Assembly (NCBI GenBank): GCA_037176705.1
Contig: CM073908.1
Span: 129,073,430 to 129,137,429, forward strand
Origin: Molossus alvarezi
Lineage: Eukaryota > Chordata > Mammalia > Chiroptera > Molossidae
Reading direction: 5' to 3'
DNA length: 64,000 nucleotides
Under the pieces are notes generated by a model that saw only the letters and a list, made by a program, of their open reading frames with translations, did not search any database and was not told where the DNA came from. Shown here in pieces: positions 24,601-35,200 of this stretch. Position 1 is the first letter of the stretch, and each line of letters begins with the position of its first letter. A program made the translations under genes and the position numbers.

Positions 24601-25522
24601 TGTTTCTTGAGGTAGGCCTGTAATGCTATGAACTTCCCTCTCAGAACTGCTTTTGCTGCATCCCCAAAATTTTGTGTTGTTTTGTGTTCATTTTCATTGG
24701 TTTCCAGGAAGTGTTTAACTTCTTCCTTGTTCTCCATGGTAACCCATTCATTGCTCAATGCCATGCTATTTAGCCTCCATATTTTCAAATGTCTTTGCAT
24801 GTTCTTGTTGCAATTGATTTTTAGTTGGATGCCATTATGATCTGAGAAGATGCTTGATATGATTTCAATCTTCTTGAACTGGTATAGACTTAGTTTGTGC
24901 CCTAACATGTCGTCTGTCTTTGAGAATGTTCCATGTGCACTTGAGAAGCATGTGAATTCTGCAGTTTTGGAGTGTAGTTCTCTGCAGATATCTATTATAT
25001 CCATTTGATCTAAAGCTTCATTTAGAGTCTGTGTTTTCTTGTTAATTTTTTGTCTAGAAGATCTATCCATTGATGTCAGCGGGGTGTTGAAGTCCCCTGC
25101 TATGATTGTATTGCTGTTGGTATCTCCTTTGAAGTCCTCCAAAAGATATTTAATACATGTTGGTGCTCCTATATTAGGTGCATATATGTTTACGAAAGTT
25201 ATATCTTCCTGTTGGATAGATCCTTTCAATATTATGTAGTGGCCTTCTTTGTCTCTAGTTATGGCCTTCGTTTTGAAGTCTACTTTATCTGATATGAATA
25301 TTGCTACCCCTGCTTTCTTTTGCTTTCTGTTTCCTTAAAAGATTTTTTCCATCCCTTCACTTTCAAGCTATGTGAGTCTTTTGTTGTGAGGTGGGTCTCT
25401 TGTAAACAACATATATATGAGTCATGCTTTCTTATCCAGTTAGCTACTCTGTGTCTTTTTATTGGAGCATGCAAACCATTCACATTTAAGATGATAATTA
25501 ATATGTACTCATTTATTGCCAT
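21679..25522 (-). pseudogene. ORF2: L1-B ORF2, broken by frameshifts
   Basis: Start MAINEYILIII at 25522, as in L1-A. Successive pieces give LNVNGLHAPIK, QETHL, NIYAPN and [10 protein letters not shown] (endonuclease), then RT fragments, a [10 protein letters not shown] block near 23420 where the FADD motif should be (A-D replaced by A-T-D), and the C-terminal block ending near 21679 (LLGIYPKKPETPIRKNICTP). At least seven breaks by frameshift or stop separate the pieces. The endonuclease half is the best preserved. Without an intact FADD and with a scrambled frame it cannot encode an enzyme. Confidence 0.88.
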
Positions 25523-25567
25523 TTCTGCTTAGTGTGGTTCTATTTTTCTTCCCATTTATTCTACTAA

Positions 25568-25917
25568 TTACAGCAGTCCTTTTAGCATATCTTGCAGTAC
25601 TCATTTGTTATAATATATTCCCTTAGTCTTTATTTGTCTAGAAAGCTCTTTATTTGACCTTTTAGTTTGAATGGTAGCCTTGCTGGATAGAGTAGTCTTG
25701 GATTCAGATCCTTGTTTTTCACCACCTTGATTACTTCATGCCACTCCCTTCTGGCTTGTAGTGTTTCTGTTGAGAAGTCAACTAAGAGCCTTATGGGGTT
25801 TCCTTTGTAGGTAACCTGTTGCTTATCTCTTGCAGCCTTTAGGATTCTCTCTTTGTCTTTAATTTTTGGCACCTTAATTACTATATGTCTTTTTGTGGGC
25901 CTGTTTGGGTTCTTTTT
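25568..25917 (-). pseudogene. ORF1: L1-B ORF1, C-terminal half only
   Basis: Encodes the nucleic-acid-binding C-terminal domain: MPKIKDKERIL, DKQQVTYKGNPIRLL, ETLQARREW and NPRLLYPARLPF. It is open from 25872 to 25630, and the natural stop lies at about 25568-25570. Everything upstream (coiled coil and most of the RRM) is absent: the frame is cut at about 25917, where sequence of the L1 5' end begins directly. The join shares AAG with both parents, so it looks like a microhomology deletion or template switch rather than splicing; no GT donor is visible. Confidence 0.85.
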
Positions 25918-26003
25918 ACTTATTTTAGTTGTAATTCCCGGTTAGTCCTGGGAGATTGTATGCGTAGCTTCCATTCACTGTGCCTCTATTTTCCCATCAT
26001 CTA
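25918..26003 (-). promoter_or_regulatory. Remnant of the ordinary L1 5' end inside L1-B
   Basis: On the sense (minus) strand it reads GGAAAATAGAGGCACAGTGAATGGAAGC, in parts under 20 bases equal to the GGAAAATGGCGGC-AGAGTGAATGG start of L1-D, followed by CTCCCAGGACTAACCGG and AATTACAACTAAAATA as in L1-A, -C and -D. The ATGGCGGC core is mutated to ATAGAGGC. It is an internal copy of what is the outer end in the other elements. Confidence 0.75.
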
Positions 26004-26024
26004 TGCCCATCTTGTGCTCAGAAG

Positions 26025-26418
26025 GTTCACACAGGTCTCTCTGTCTCCCCTGCACCCTGCAGTCCCGCAAGTAACTTGATTGCACAGTCCCTTGGGAGAC
26101 CAGGCTCTATGCCTAGGTTATGGGCTACTGGGTCGCACAGGCCTCTCTGGTGCCCCAGGCACCTGCATGTCCAGTGCGCAGAAAGCTGGATTACACCAGT
26201 CCCTCTCAGGTTCTGGCTTCCCACTATTCTTGTGGGATACTGGGTGGCAGAGGCCTGTCTCGTGCCCCTGCACCCTGCAGGTCCTGCGGGTGGGCAGCTG
26301 GATTGCACAAGTCCTTCTTAGGCTCTGGCTTCCCACTGCTCTTGTGAGCTGTTGGACCATACAGGCCTCTGTGGAGCCCCAAGTCCTGCTGCTAGTGGCT
26401 GGGTAGTGTTGCTGCACC
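26025..26418 (-). repeat. Tandem monomers of about 112 bp in the L1-B 5' block
   Basis: Unit borders on the + strand: 26086-26197 (112 bp), 26198-26309 (112 bp) and 26310-26418 (109 bp), with a partial unit at about 26025-26085. Each begins AGTCCYT, has a CACAGGCCTCT-like core and ends in CTGGATTRCAC or a variant. Units have diverged clearly, so the array is not recent. Mouse L1s also have tandem monomers at the 5' end; human L1s do not. Confidence 0.75.
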
Positions 26419-26436
26419 ATGAGGCTCAACTCCTGC

Positions 26437-26862
26437 TCAGCTTTTGCTGTTGTTTTTGGGGATGGGTCTCAGCATCTGGTCTGTGCTTCTGTTGCCTGGA
26501 GATAAATGTCTGCTCCCCAGCCCTTTTTTGCTGGGGGTATATCTCAACTCTGATCCGGCTGCTACTATGATGGATGGTGCTGGGCTCCTGGCTGTCTGCG
26601 GCTTCTGCAACCAGTACCTTGGGGCTCCATTTCTGTGCACTGGTCTGTGTTGACACAGAGTGTCCACTGGTCCGATGGTGCCAGGTGTGCTGGTAGGCTC
26701 AGGTTGTTGGTCTCTAGCTGCTCCCACTGCCTCCTCCTGGGGAAGACCTGGGATCTTCCAAAATGGTGGTACCTCCCCGCAGTGCAGCAAGAAGCACCCT
26801 GAAGGGCCGCTTACTGAGGTAGCTGACTGCTCTCTCCACAGCACAGGAACCTTCTGCTTCAT
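26437..26862 (-). other. Open frame of 141 codons in the L1-B 5' block
   Basis: Starts MKQKVPVLWREQ and ends PIPKNNSKS. It runs in the same sense as the L1, upstream of ORF1. Composition is Pro/Ser/Gly-rich, no domain is recognised. GC-rich DNA has few stops, so it may be chance. Antisense frames of 88-113 codons also cover the block (25980-26321, 26080-26406, 26660-26926 on +). Confidence 0.2.
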
Positions 26863-27009
26863 GGCTCTGCACTACTGGGGTTTGGTTGTCCACCTTTATG
26901 TCCACTCACACTCTCTCACATACTAGCTCACTCTCTCACACACTAGCTCACTCTCTCACACACTCACCCTTCCTTATGTCCTGCCAGCCGCCATCTTCCC
27001 TCACATTTT

Positions 27010-27341
27010 TTTGCTAAAGCCTTTTTACAAAAGAAATTAATTTTCTTTATATTTTAGAGTAGTTTTAGGTTAATAAAATTGAGTGGAATGTATAGAGACT
27101 CCCCAACCAACCTCCTCCTCTTTTGACCTCATACTAGAGTGGTACATTTGTTACAAGTGATAAACCTATATTGACACATCATTATCACCACAAATCCACA
27201 ATTTACATTAGAGGTCACTCTTGGTATTATATATTATATGGGATGTGACAAATGTATAATGACATTAATTGAACAGTGTAGTATCATAAAGAATAGTTTC
27301 ACCATCCTAAAAATCTGTGTTCTTCCTATTCATCCCTTGGT
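27010..27341 (-). mobile_element. Old L1M 3' UTR fragment, antisense
   Basis: GTAGTTTTAGGTTAATAAAAT, GAGTGGTACATTTGTTACAA, ACCTATATTGACACATCATT and GAATAGTTTCACCATCCTAA are words of the old L1M 3' UTR in reverse. It stops where L1-C begins. Confidence 0.65.
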
Positions 27342-27808
27342 TTAAAAAAATCTTTATTGTTGAAAGTATTATAGTTGTCCCTCCTTTTTCTCCCACTCCT
27401 CACCTTCACCACACTGTTGTCTGTGTCCATTGGTTATGTATATATGCATTTGAGTTGGTTTATCTCTTCCCATCTTCCCATCCCCCTTTCCTCTGAGGTT
27501 TGTTAATCTGTTTTGTACTTCCATGTGTCTGGATCTATTTTGTTCATGAGCCTATTTTGTTCATTATATTCCACAAAGAAGTCAGATCCTGTGATACTTG
27601 TCTTTCCCTGATGGGCTTATTTCACTTAGCATAATTCTCTACAAGTCCCTCCATGTCTTCTTGAAGGGTAAGAGATCTCTCTTTCTTACAGCTGCATAGT
27701 ACTCTATTATGTAAATGTACTACAGCTTTTTTATCCACTCATCTACTGATGGACATGTGGGCTGTTTCCAGATCTTAGTGATTGTAAATAGTTCTGCTAC
27801 GAACATAG

Positions 27809-27957
27809 GAGAAGTAACAACTGACACCACAGAAATACAAAGGATTGTTTAAAAATACTGTGAAAAATTCTATGCCAACAAATTGGACAATCTAGGCAAA
27901 ATGGACAAATTTCTAGAATCACACAGCCTCCCAAAACTAAACCAGGAAAAGATAGCA
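27809..27957 (+). repeat. Inverted copy of an ORF2 segment inside L1-C
   Basis: This stretch reads in the sense direction inside an antisense element. It matches the reverse complement of 30762-30905 of the same L1 closely, sharing the variants AATACTNTGAAAAATT and CCAACAAATTGGACAATCTA. It is flanked by CTGCTACGAACATAG (27794-27808) and CTGCTATGAATGTAG (27958-27972), a decayed 15-bp duplication. No A-tail is present. Confidence 0.8.
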
Positions 27958-28087
27958 CTGCTATGAATGTAGTAGTTCATACATTTTTTTTTTTAATTGG
28001 TGTTTCAGGCTTCTTAGGATATATTCCTAGAAATTAGATCAATGGGTCAAATGGCAGTTCCATTTTTAAATTTTTGTTGCTGTTGTT

Positions 28088-28147
28088 AATCCTCACGTAA
28101 GGATATTTTTCCATTGATTTTTAGATAGAGTGGAAGGAAGAAAGGGG

Positions 28148-28200
<53 letters not shown>

Positions 28201-28371
28201 AAGACATTGATTGGCTACCTCCGCATGACCCTGATGGTGGCTGGGGATTGAGCCTGCAACCCAGGTACATTGAGCCTGCAACCCAGGTACATGCCCTTGA
28301 CCAGGTATCGAACCAATGACTCCTCCATCCAAGGACTGACACTCTAACCATTGAGCAAAACTGACCAGGGC
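28088..28371 (-). mobile_element. VES SINE, antisense, older type, in L1-C
   Basis: AATCCTCACGTAAGGATAT tail motif, a 45-bp perfect (GA)n at about 28153-28197, then GATTGGCTACCTCC and the head ending CTGACCAGGGC. ATTGAGCCTGCAACCCAGGT is present twice in tandem near 28246-28290. L1 sequence ATTTTTAAATTTTT flanks both sides. Confidence 0.88.
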
Positions 28372-28660
28372 TTATTTTTAATTTTTTAAGGAAACACCAT
28401 GTTGTTTTCCATAGTGGCTGCAGCAGTGAACTAGAGTCTCCTTTTCTCCACATCTTTGCCAGGATTTGTTGATGGCAAACATTCTGGCAGGTGAGAGGTG
28501 ATACCTCAAAGTCATTTTAACTTACATCTCTCTCATCTCTCTGATAATTAGTGACTGAACATTTTTTCATATGTCTCTTGGCCATTTGTATGTCCTCTTT
28601 GGCAAACTGTCTATTCAGGTCCTCTGCCCATTTTTTAATTGGTTTGTCTGTCTTTTTAAA

Positions 28661-28718
28661 AAATTCTAATCCTTACTTGAGGATAATTTTACATTAATCT
28701 TCAAATAGAGCTGCAGAG

Positions 28719-28772
<54 letters not shown>

Positions 28773-28900
28773 CAGACATTGACCAGCCAACTGGACTGGG
28801 GACGAACTATAACCAAGGCACGTGCCTTTGACTGGAATCAAATCTGGGACTCCTTGGTCTGTGGACGACACTCTTACCACTGAGACATACCAGCCAGGGC
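28661..28900 (-). mobile_element. VES SINE, antisense, older type, in L1-C
   Basis: AATCCTTACTTGAGGATAA tail motif, a (GA)n of about 48 bp at 28724-28771, then the tRNA-related part in reverse ending ATACCAGCCAGGGC. The flanking L1-C reads through when it is removed. Confidence 0.85.
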
Positions 28901-31900
28901 TATCTTCTTTTTGTTGAGTTGTATGAGTACTTTATAATTTTGGAAATCAACCCCTTATCCAGCGTATCATTGGCAAATATAATCTCCCATACAGTGGGTT
29001 CCCTTTTTCTTTTGATGCTGGTTTATTTTGCTGTGCAAAAGTTTTTTTAGTTTGATGTAATCCCACTTATTAATTTTTCTTTGTTTCTCTTGCCCTAGAT
29101 GAAGTATCAGTGAAAAATCTGCTACAAAGGGTGTGTTAGATTTTGTTGCCTACATTTTCTTCTAGGATATTTATGATTTCACAAGTTACATTTAAGTTTT
29201 GAGTTTATTCTTATGCATGGTATAAATTGGTGGTCTAGTTTCTTTTTCTTTTTTTGCATATAGCTGTCCAATTTTCCCAGCAGCATATACCAAAGAGACT
29301 GTCTTTATTCCACTATATGCTCTTGCCTCCTTTGTAAAATATTAATTGAGCATAATGTTTTGGTTTGACTTCTGGGATGTATTTTATGTTCCATTGATTT
29401 ATATGCCTGTTCTTGTGCCAGTTCCAGGCTGTTTGATTACAATGACTTAGTAATATAACCTAATATTCTGTATTGGAATTCTTCCTACTTTGTTTTTCTT
29501 TTTCAAGATTGCTGTAGCTATTTGGGATCTTTTTTGTTCCATATAAAGTTTTGGAGTATTTGTTCTAGTTCTGTGAAATATATTGTTGGTATTTTAATAG
29601 GGATTGCATTGAATCTATAGATTGCTTTTGGTAGTATGGATATTTTAATGATGTTAATTCTTCCAATCCATGAACAAGGTATGTGCTTCCACTTTTTTTA
29701 CATTTTTCTCTATTTCTTTTTTCAGTGTCCTGTAATTTTCTGCAAACAGGTCTTTTAGTTATTTGGGTAAGTTTATTCCTAGGTATCTTAATTGTTTTTG
29801 CTGAAATGGTAAATGGGATTGTTTTTGGTTTCTCTTTCTGTGAGTTTATTATTGGTATATAAGAATACCATTGATTTCTTGATGTTAATTTTGTGTCCTG
29901 CTATTTAGCCAAATTCATTTATTTAGTCTAGTAGATTTTTGATGGAGTCTTTAGGGTTTTCTATGTACAGAATCATGTCATCTGAAAATAATGACAGTTT
30001 CACTTTCTTCTTTTCAATTTAGATCCCTTTTATTTTTTCTTTATGTCTAATTGCTGTGGCTAAGAATTCCAGTACTATGTTAAATAAGAGTGGCAAAAGT
30101 GGGCATCCCTGTCTTGTTCCTGTTCTTAAGGGAAATGCTTTCAATTTTTTCCCATTGAGTATGATGTTGGCTGTGGGTTTTCAATATATGGCCTTTATTA
30201 TGTTGAGATATGATCCCTCTCTTCCCACATTGCTGAGCATTTTCATCAGAAATGGGTGCTGGATTTTGTCTAATGCCTTTTCAGCATCTATGATATTGAT
30301 ATTATCATATAGTTTTTACCTTTCATTTTGTTGATGTGGTGTATCACATTTATCAACTTTCAAATATTGTACCAGCCTTGCATCCCTGAGATGAATCCCA
30401 CTTGGTCATGGTGAGTATTTTTTTTTTTTTTAATGCATTGCTGAATCCGATTTGTCAATATTTTGTTCAGGATTTTGGTATATATGTTCATCAGGGATAT
30501 TGGCCTGTAGTTGTCTTTTTTGGTAGTGTCTTTATCTGGTTTTGGAATTAGAATTATGCTGGCCTCATAAAATGAGTTTGGAAGTCTTCCATCTTCTTGA
30601 ATTTTATGGAATAGTTTGAGGAAAATGGGTGCTAGATCTTTGAATGTTCGTTAAAACTCCCCCATGAAGCAGTCCTGGCCTGGGCTTTTATTTGCTGGGA
30701 GTTTCTTGATTATATCTTCAACTTCCTTAGTTGTTATTGGTCTGTTCAAGTTTTCTATCTCCTCCTGGTTTAGTTTTGGGAGACTGTGTGATTCTAGAAA
30801 TTTGTCCATTATGCTTAGATTGTCCAATTTGTTGGCATATAATTTTTCATAGTATTTTTAAACAGTCCTTTGTATTTCTGTGGTGTCAGTTGTTACTTCT
30901 CCATTTTCATTTCTGATTTTGTTTATTTGGGTCCTCTTTTTTTGTTATTGGTGAGATTGGCTAAGGATCCATCAATCTTGTTTCTCTTTTCAAAGAACCA
31001 GCTCTTAGTTTCATTGATCTTTTGAATTGTTTTTCTGGTCTCTATGTCATTTGGTTCTGCTCTGACCTTTACTATTTCTTTCCTTCTATTTCCTATAGGT
31101 TTTTATTTTTGATTATTTTTTAGTTCTTTAAGCTGTAGCATTAGAAAATCAATGATGAATATTTCTTGATTCTTGATGTAGGCCTGTAGTGCTATTAACT
31201 TCCCTCTCAGGACTGCTTTTGCTGCATCCCATAGATTTTGTGTTGTTGTGTGTTCATTTTCATTGTTTTTTTTTTTGAAGATTTTAATTTCTTCCTTAAT
31301 CTCATTGGTAACCCATTCATTGTTTAATAACATGCTATTTAGCTTCCATCTTTTTGAATGTTTGTGGGTGTTTTTATTGTAATTGATTTCTAGTATCATG
31401 CCATTGTGATATGAGAAGATATTTGATATAATTTCAAACTTCTTGAACTTGTAGAGACTTAGTTTGTGTCCTAATATGTGGTCTGTCTTTGATAATGGCC
31501 CATGTACATACACTTGAGAAGAACGTGAATTCTACAGATTTGGTATGTAATTCTCTGTAGGTATCTATTAAATCCATTTGATCTAGTGCATCATTTACAC
31601 TCTATTTCCGCATTAATTTTTGTCTAGAGGATCTATTTAGTGATGTCATTGGGGTGTTGAAGTCCCCATCTATGATTGTATTGCTGTCAGTCTTTCCTTT
31701 GAATTCCTCTAGAAGATTTTTAATACATTTTGGTGCTCTTATATTGGGTGCATATATGTTTACCAAGGTATATCCTCCTATTGGTTACCTCCTTTCAATA
31801 TTATGTAGTGGCTTTCTTTGTCTCTAGAGATAGTCTTCATTTGGATGTCTATTTTATTGGATATGAGTATTGCTACCCCCAATTTTTTTTCCCTTTCAAT

Positions 31901-32241
31901 TTGCTTGGAAATTTTTATTCCACCTCTTCACTTTCAATCTATGTCACTCTTTTGTTGTAAGGTGGGTCTCTTGAAAATAACATCTATATGAGTCATGCTT
32001 TCTTTTTTTTTCAATTAATTCATTTATTTTTGTTACAGATGTTTCTCCTTTTCCCCCCACAGATTCTCCCCTCTCCCTCCCTCCCAGCCCTGTCCGCAGC
32101 TTTGTTGTCCATGTCCATTGTTCATGCATACATGCATATAAGTTCTGTGGTTTATCTCTCCCCCACAACCCCCTCTTCTGGGGATTGTCAGTCTGTACCC
32201 CACTTCCACATCCCTGGGACTACCCCATTCCTCAGACTGTT

Positions 32242-35200
32242 ATGTTCATTATATTTCACAAATAAGTGACATCATATGATACTTGTCTTTCTCTGTTTGG
32301 CTTGTTTCACTTAGGATAATACTTTCCAGGTCCCTCCATGTCATCTCAAAGGATAAGAAATCTTTCTTTCTTAAAGCTGCATAGTACTCCATTGTGTATA
32401 TGTACCACAGCTTTTTTTTTTCCATTCATCTACTGATGGACACTTGGGCTGTATCCAGATCTTAGCTATTGTAAACAGTTCTGCTACAAACATGGGGGTA
32501 CATATATTCTTTCTGATTGGTGTTTCAGGCTTCTTAGGGTATATTCCTAGAAGTGGGATCACTGGGTCAAATGGAAGTTCAATTTTTAATTTTTTGAAGT
32601 AACACCATATTGTTTTCCAGAGTGGTTTCACCAGTCTGCATTCCCACCAGCAGTGTACTAGAGCCCCCTTTTCTCCATACCCTCGCCAACACTTTTGTTT
32701 GATGATTTGTTGATGGCGGCCATTCTGACATATGTGAGGTGATACATCATTCTTGTTTTAATTTGCATCTCTCTGATGATTAGTGATGCTGAGTATTTCT
32801 TCATATGTCTCTTAGCCAATTGCATGTCATGTTTGGAGAGGTGTCTATTTATCTCCTCTGCCCATTTTTTAATTGGGTTCTTTGTCTTCCTTTTGTGGAG
32901 TTGTATGAGTACACTATATATATTGGAAATTAACCCCTTATCTGATATATCATTGGCAATTATGCTCTCCCATACGGTGGGTAGACTTTCCATTTTGATG
33001 ACTGTATCTTTTGCTGTGCAGAAGCTTTTGAGTTTGATGTAGTCCCATGTGTTCATTTTCTCCTTTGTTTCTGTTGCCTAGGTGATGTATCAGTGAAAAT
33101 TCTTCAACGTACAATGTCTGAAATTTTGTTGCCTACAGTTTCTTCTAGGATTTTTATGAATTCATGCGTCACATTTAAGTCTTTATCCATTTTGAGTTTA
33201 TTCTTATGTATGGTGTAAGTTGATGGTCTAGTTTAATTTTTTTGCATGTAGCTGTCCAGTTTTTCCAACACCATTTATTAAAGGGGCTGTCCTTACTTAA
33301 ATGTATGCTCTTGCCACTGTTGTCAAATATTAATTGAGCATATTGCCTTGGGTCCATTTCTGGGTTCTCTGTTCTGTTCCACTGGTCTATATGCCTGTTC
33401 TTGTGCCAGTACCAGGCTGTTTTGATTACACTGGCTTTGTATTATAACCTGAAATCTGGTAATGTGATTCCTACAACTTTGTTCTTCTTTTTCAAGATTG
33501 CTGTGGCTAGTCGAGGTCTTTTTTGGTTGCATAAGAACTTTTGAAATATTTGTTCTAATTCTGTGAAGTATGTTGTTGGTAGTTTAATGGGGATTGCATT
33601 AAATCTATAGACTGCTTTGGGTAATATGGACATTTTAATGAGGTTAATTCTTCCAATCCATGAACAGGGTATGTGCCTCCACTTTTTTATATTTTCCTCT
33701 ATTTCTTTTTTCAATGACTTGTAGTTTTATGTGAATAGGTCCTTTATTTCTTTGGTTTAGTTTATTCCTAGGTATCTTATTTTTTTTGCTGCAATGGTAA
33801 ATGGGATTGTTTTCTTAGCTTCTCTTTCTGTGACTTCATGATTGGTGTATAAGAATGCCATCAACTTCTTGACATTAATTTTGTATCCTTCTACTTTTCA
33901 AATTCATTTATTAAGTCTAGTAAATTTTTAATCGAGTCTCTGGTGTTTTCTACATATAGTATTATGTCATCTCCAACTAATGACAATTTCACTTCCTCCT
34001 TTCCCATTTGGTCCCCTTTTATTTTTTCTTCCTGTCTGATTGCTGTGGCTAAGACTTCCAGTATTATGTTAAATAAGAGTGGTGAAAGTGGGCATCCTTG
34101 CCTTGTTCCTGTTCTTATGGGGAATGCTTTAAGTTTTTCCCCATTGAGTATGATATTGGCTGTAGGTCTTTTATATATGGCCTTTATTACGTCAAGATAT
34201 GATCCTTCTATTCCCACATTGCTGAGTGTTTTTATCAGAAATGGATGCTGGATTTTGTGGAAGGCATTTTTGGCATCTATTGATATGATCATGTGGTTTT
34301 TATTCTTCATTTTATTTATGTGGTGTATTATGTTTATTGATTTGCAAATATTGTACCACCCTTGCATCCCTGGGATGAATCCCACTTGGTCATAGATGAA
34401 TCCCACTTGGTCATAGTGAATAATTTTTTTGGAGTATTGCTGGATCTGATTTGCTAGTATTTTGTTCAGGATTTTGGCATCTATGTTTATCAGTGATATT
34501 GGCCTGTAGTTGTCTTTCTTTGTAGTGTCTTTTTCTGGTTTTGGAATTAGAATTATGCTGGCTTCATAAAACGAGTTTGGAAGTCTTCCTTCTTTTTGAA
34601 TTTTTCGAAATAGTTTGATGAGAATGGGTGTTAGTTCTTCTTTGAATGTTCGGTTAAACTCCCCTGTGAAGCCATCCGGGCCAGGGCTTTTGTTTGCTGG
34701 AAGAGTCTCAATTACATCTTCAATTTCTTCTGCTGTTATTGGTCTGTTCAAGTTTTCTATCCCTTCCTGGTCCAATTTTGGGAGACTATGTTTCTCTAGA
34801 AATTTGTCCATTTCGCTTAGATTGTCGAATTTTTTGCCCTATAATTATTCATAGTAGTTGTTAACGATCTTTTGTATTTCTGTGGTGTCAGTTGTTACTT
34901 CTCTTCTTTCATTTCTGATTTTGTGTATTTGGGTTCTCTTTGTTTGTTTCTTGGTGAGTCTACCTCAGGGTCCATCAATCTTGTTTATCTTTTAGAAAAA
35001 CTAGCTCTGTTTCATTGATCCTTTGAAATGCTTTTTTTTTGGACTCTATGTCATTTATTTCTGCTCTGATCTTTACTATTCCTTCATTCTACTTGCTCTG
35101 GGATTTTCTTTTTGTTTGCTCTCTAGTTTTTTATGTTGTGAGGTTAGATAGTCTATTAGAGATTTTTCTTGTTTTTTGAGGTAGGACTGTAGTGCTATGA

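Larger units (their letters stand above)
21446..27003 (-). mobile_element. Long LINE-1 (L1-B), antisense, with atypical 5' region
   Basis: From left to right it reads backwards through the L1: T-rich tail, 3' UTR, ORF2 (25522 down to about 21679), spacer, C-terminal half of ORF1, then a short stretch equal to the usual L1 5' end, then about 1 kb of GC-richer DNA that other copies in this window lack. The far end shows GCCGCCATCTTC, i.e. AAGATGGCGGC on the sense strand. Most of the normal 5' UTR and the ORF1 N-terminal half are missing. I could not see a clear target duplication, so the outer borders are less sure than for L1-A. Confidence 0.85.
26004..27003 (-). promoter_or_regulatory. Atypical 1-kb 5' block of L1-B
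   Basis: GC-richer than its surroundings, with CpGs and no match to the 5' UTRs of L1-A or L1-C. On the sense strand it starts GTGAGGGAAGATGGCGGCTG (a YY1-type start), has three copies of a GAGAGAGTGAGCTAGTGTGT-like unit near 26905-26965, then about 480 bp of unique sequence and then three 112-bp monomers. I propose a recruited promoter region. A separate retroelement lying head-on, or a chimeric transcript, are the alternatives. Confidence 0.55.
27342..31990 (-). mobile_element. LINE-1 (L1-C), antisense, 3' part (continues at 37055)
   Basis: 3' UTR from 27346, then ORF2 read backwards to its N-terminal region at 31990, where L1-D is inserted. Its 3' UTR differs more from L1-A than those of L1-B and L1-D do, and it carries two VES SINEs plus a small inverted insertion, so it is the oldest of the four long L1s. 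The element resumes at 37055. Confidence 0.92.
27558..31990 (-). pseudogene. ORF2: L1-C ORF2, broken (N-terminus at 37055-37145)
   Basis: The N-terminal codons lie beyond the L1-D insertion (ATG at 37143-37145 on the reverse strand) and the frame resumes at 31990. Recognisable reverse-strand parts are the endonuclease region near 31100-31900, including a [13 protein letters not shown] block and SYHNGM where SDHNG is expected, and the RT region near 29950-30800. Many frameshifts, the L1-D insertion, two SINEs and a 149-bp inverted insertion make it non-functional. The longest open piece is 136 codons (31103-31513). Confidence 0.85.

Noticed and set aside
25980..26406. Plus-strand frames of 108-113 codons as host exons
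   Set aside because: They lie in diverged tandem monomers antisense to an L1, with no splice context; low stop density is explained by GC content.
26025..26418. CRISPR-like direct repeats
   Set aside because: Units are contiguous, diverged and without spacers, in a mammalian L1.
27342..27810. Clear target duplication for L1-C
   Set aside because: Flanks at 27325-27341 and 39120-39135 share only short TTCTTC-like words; not convincing.
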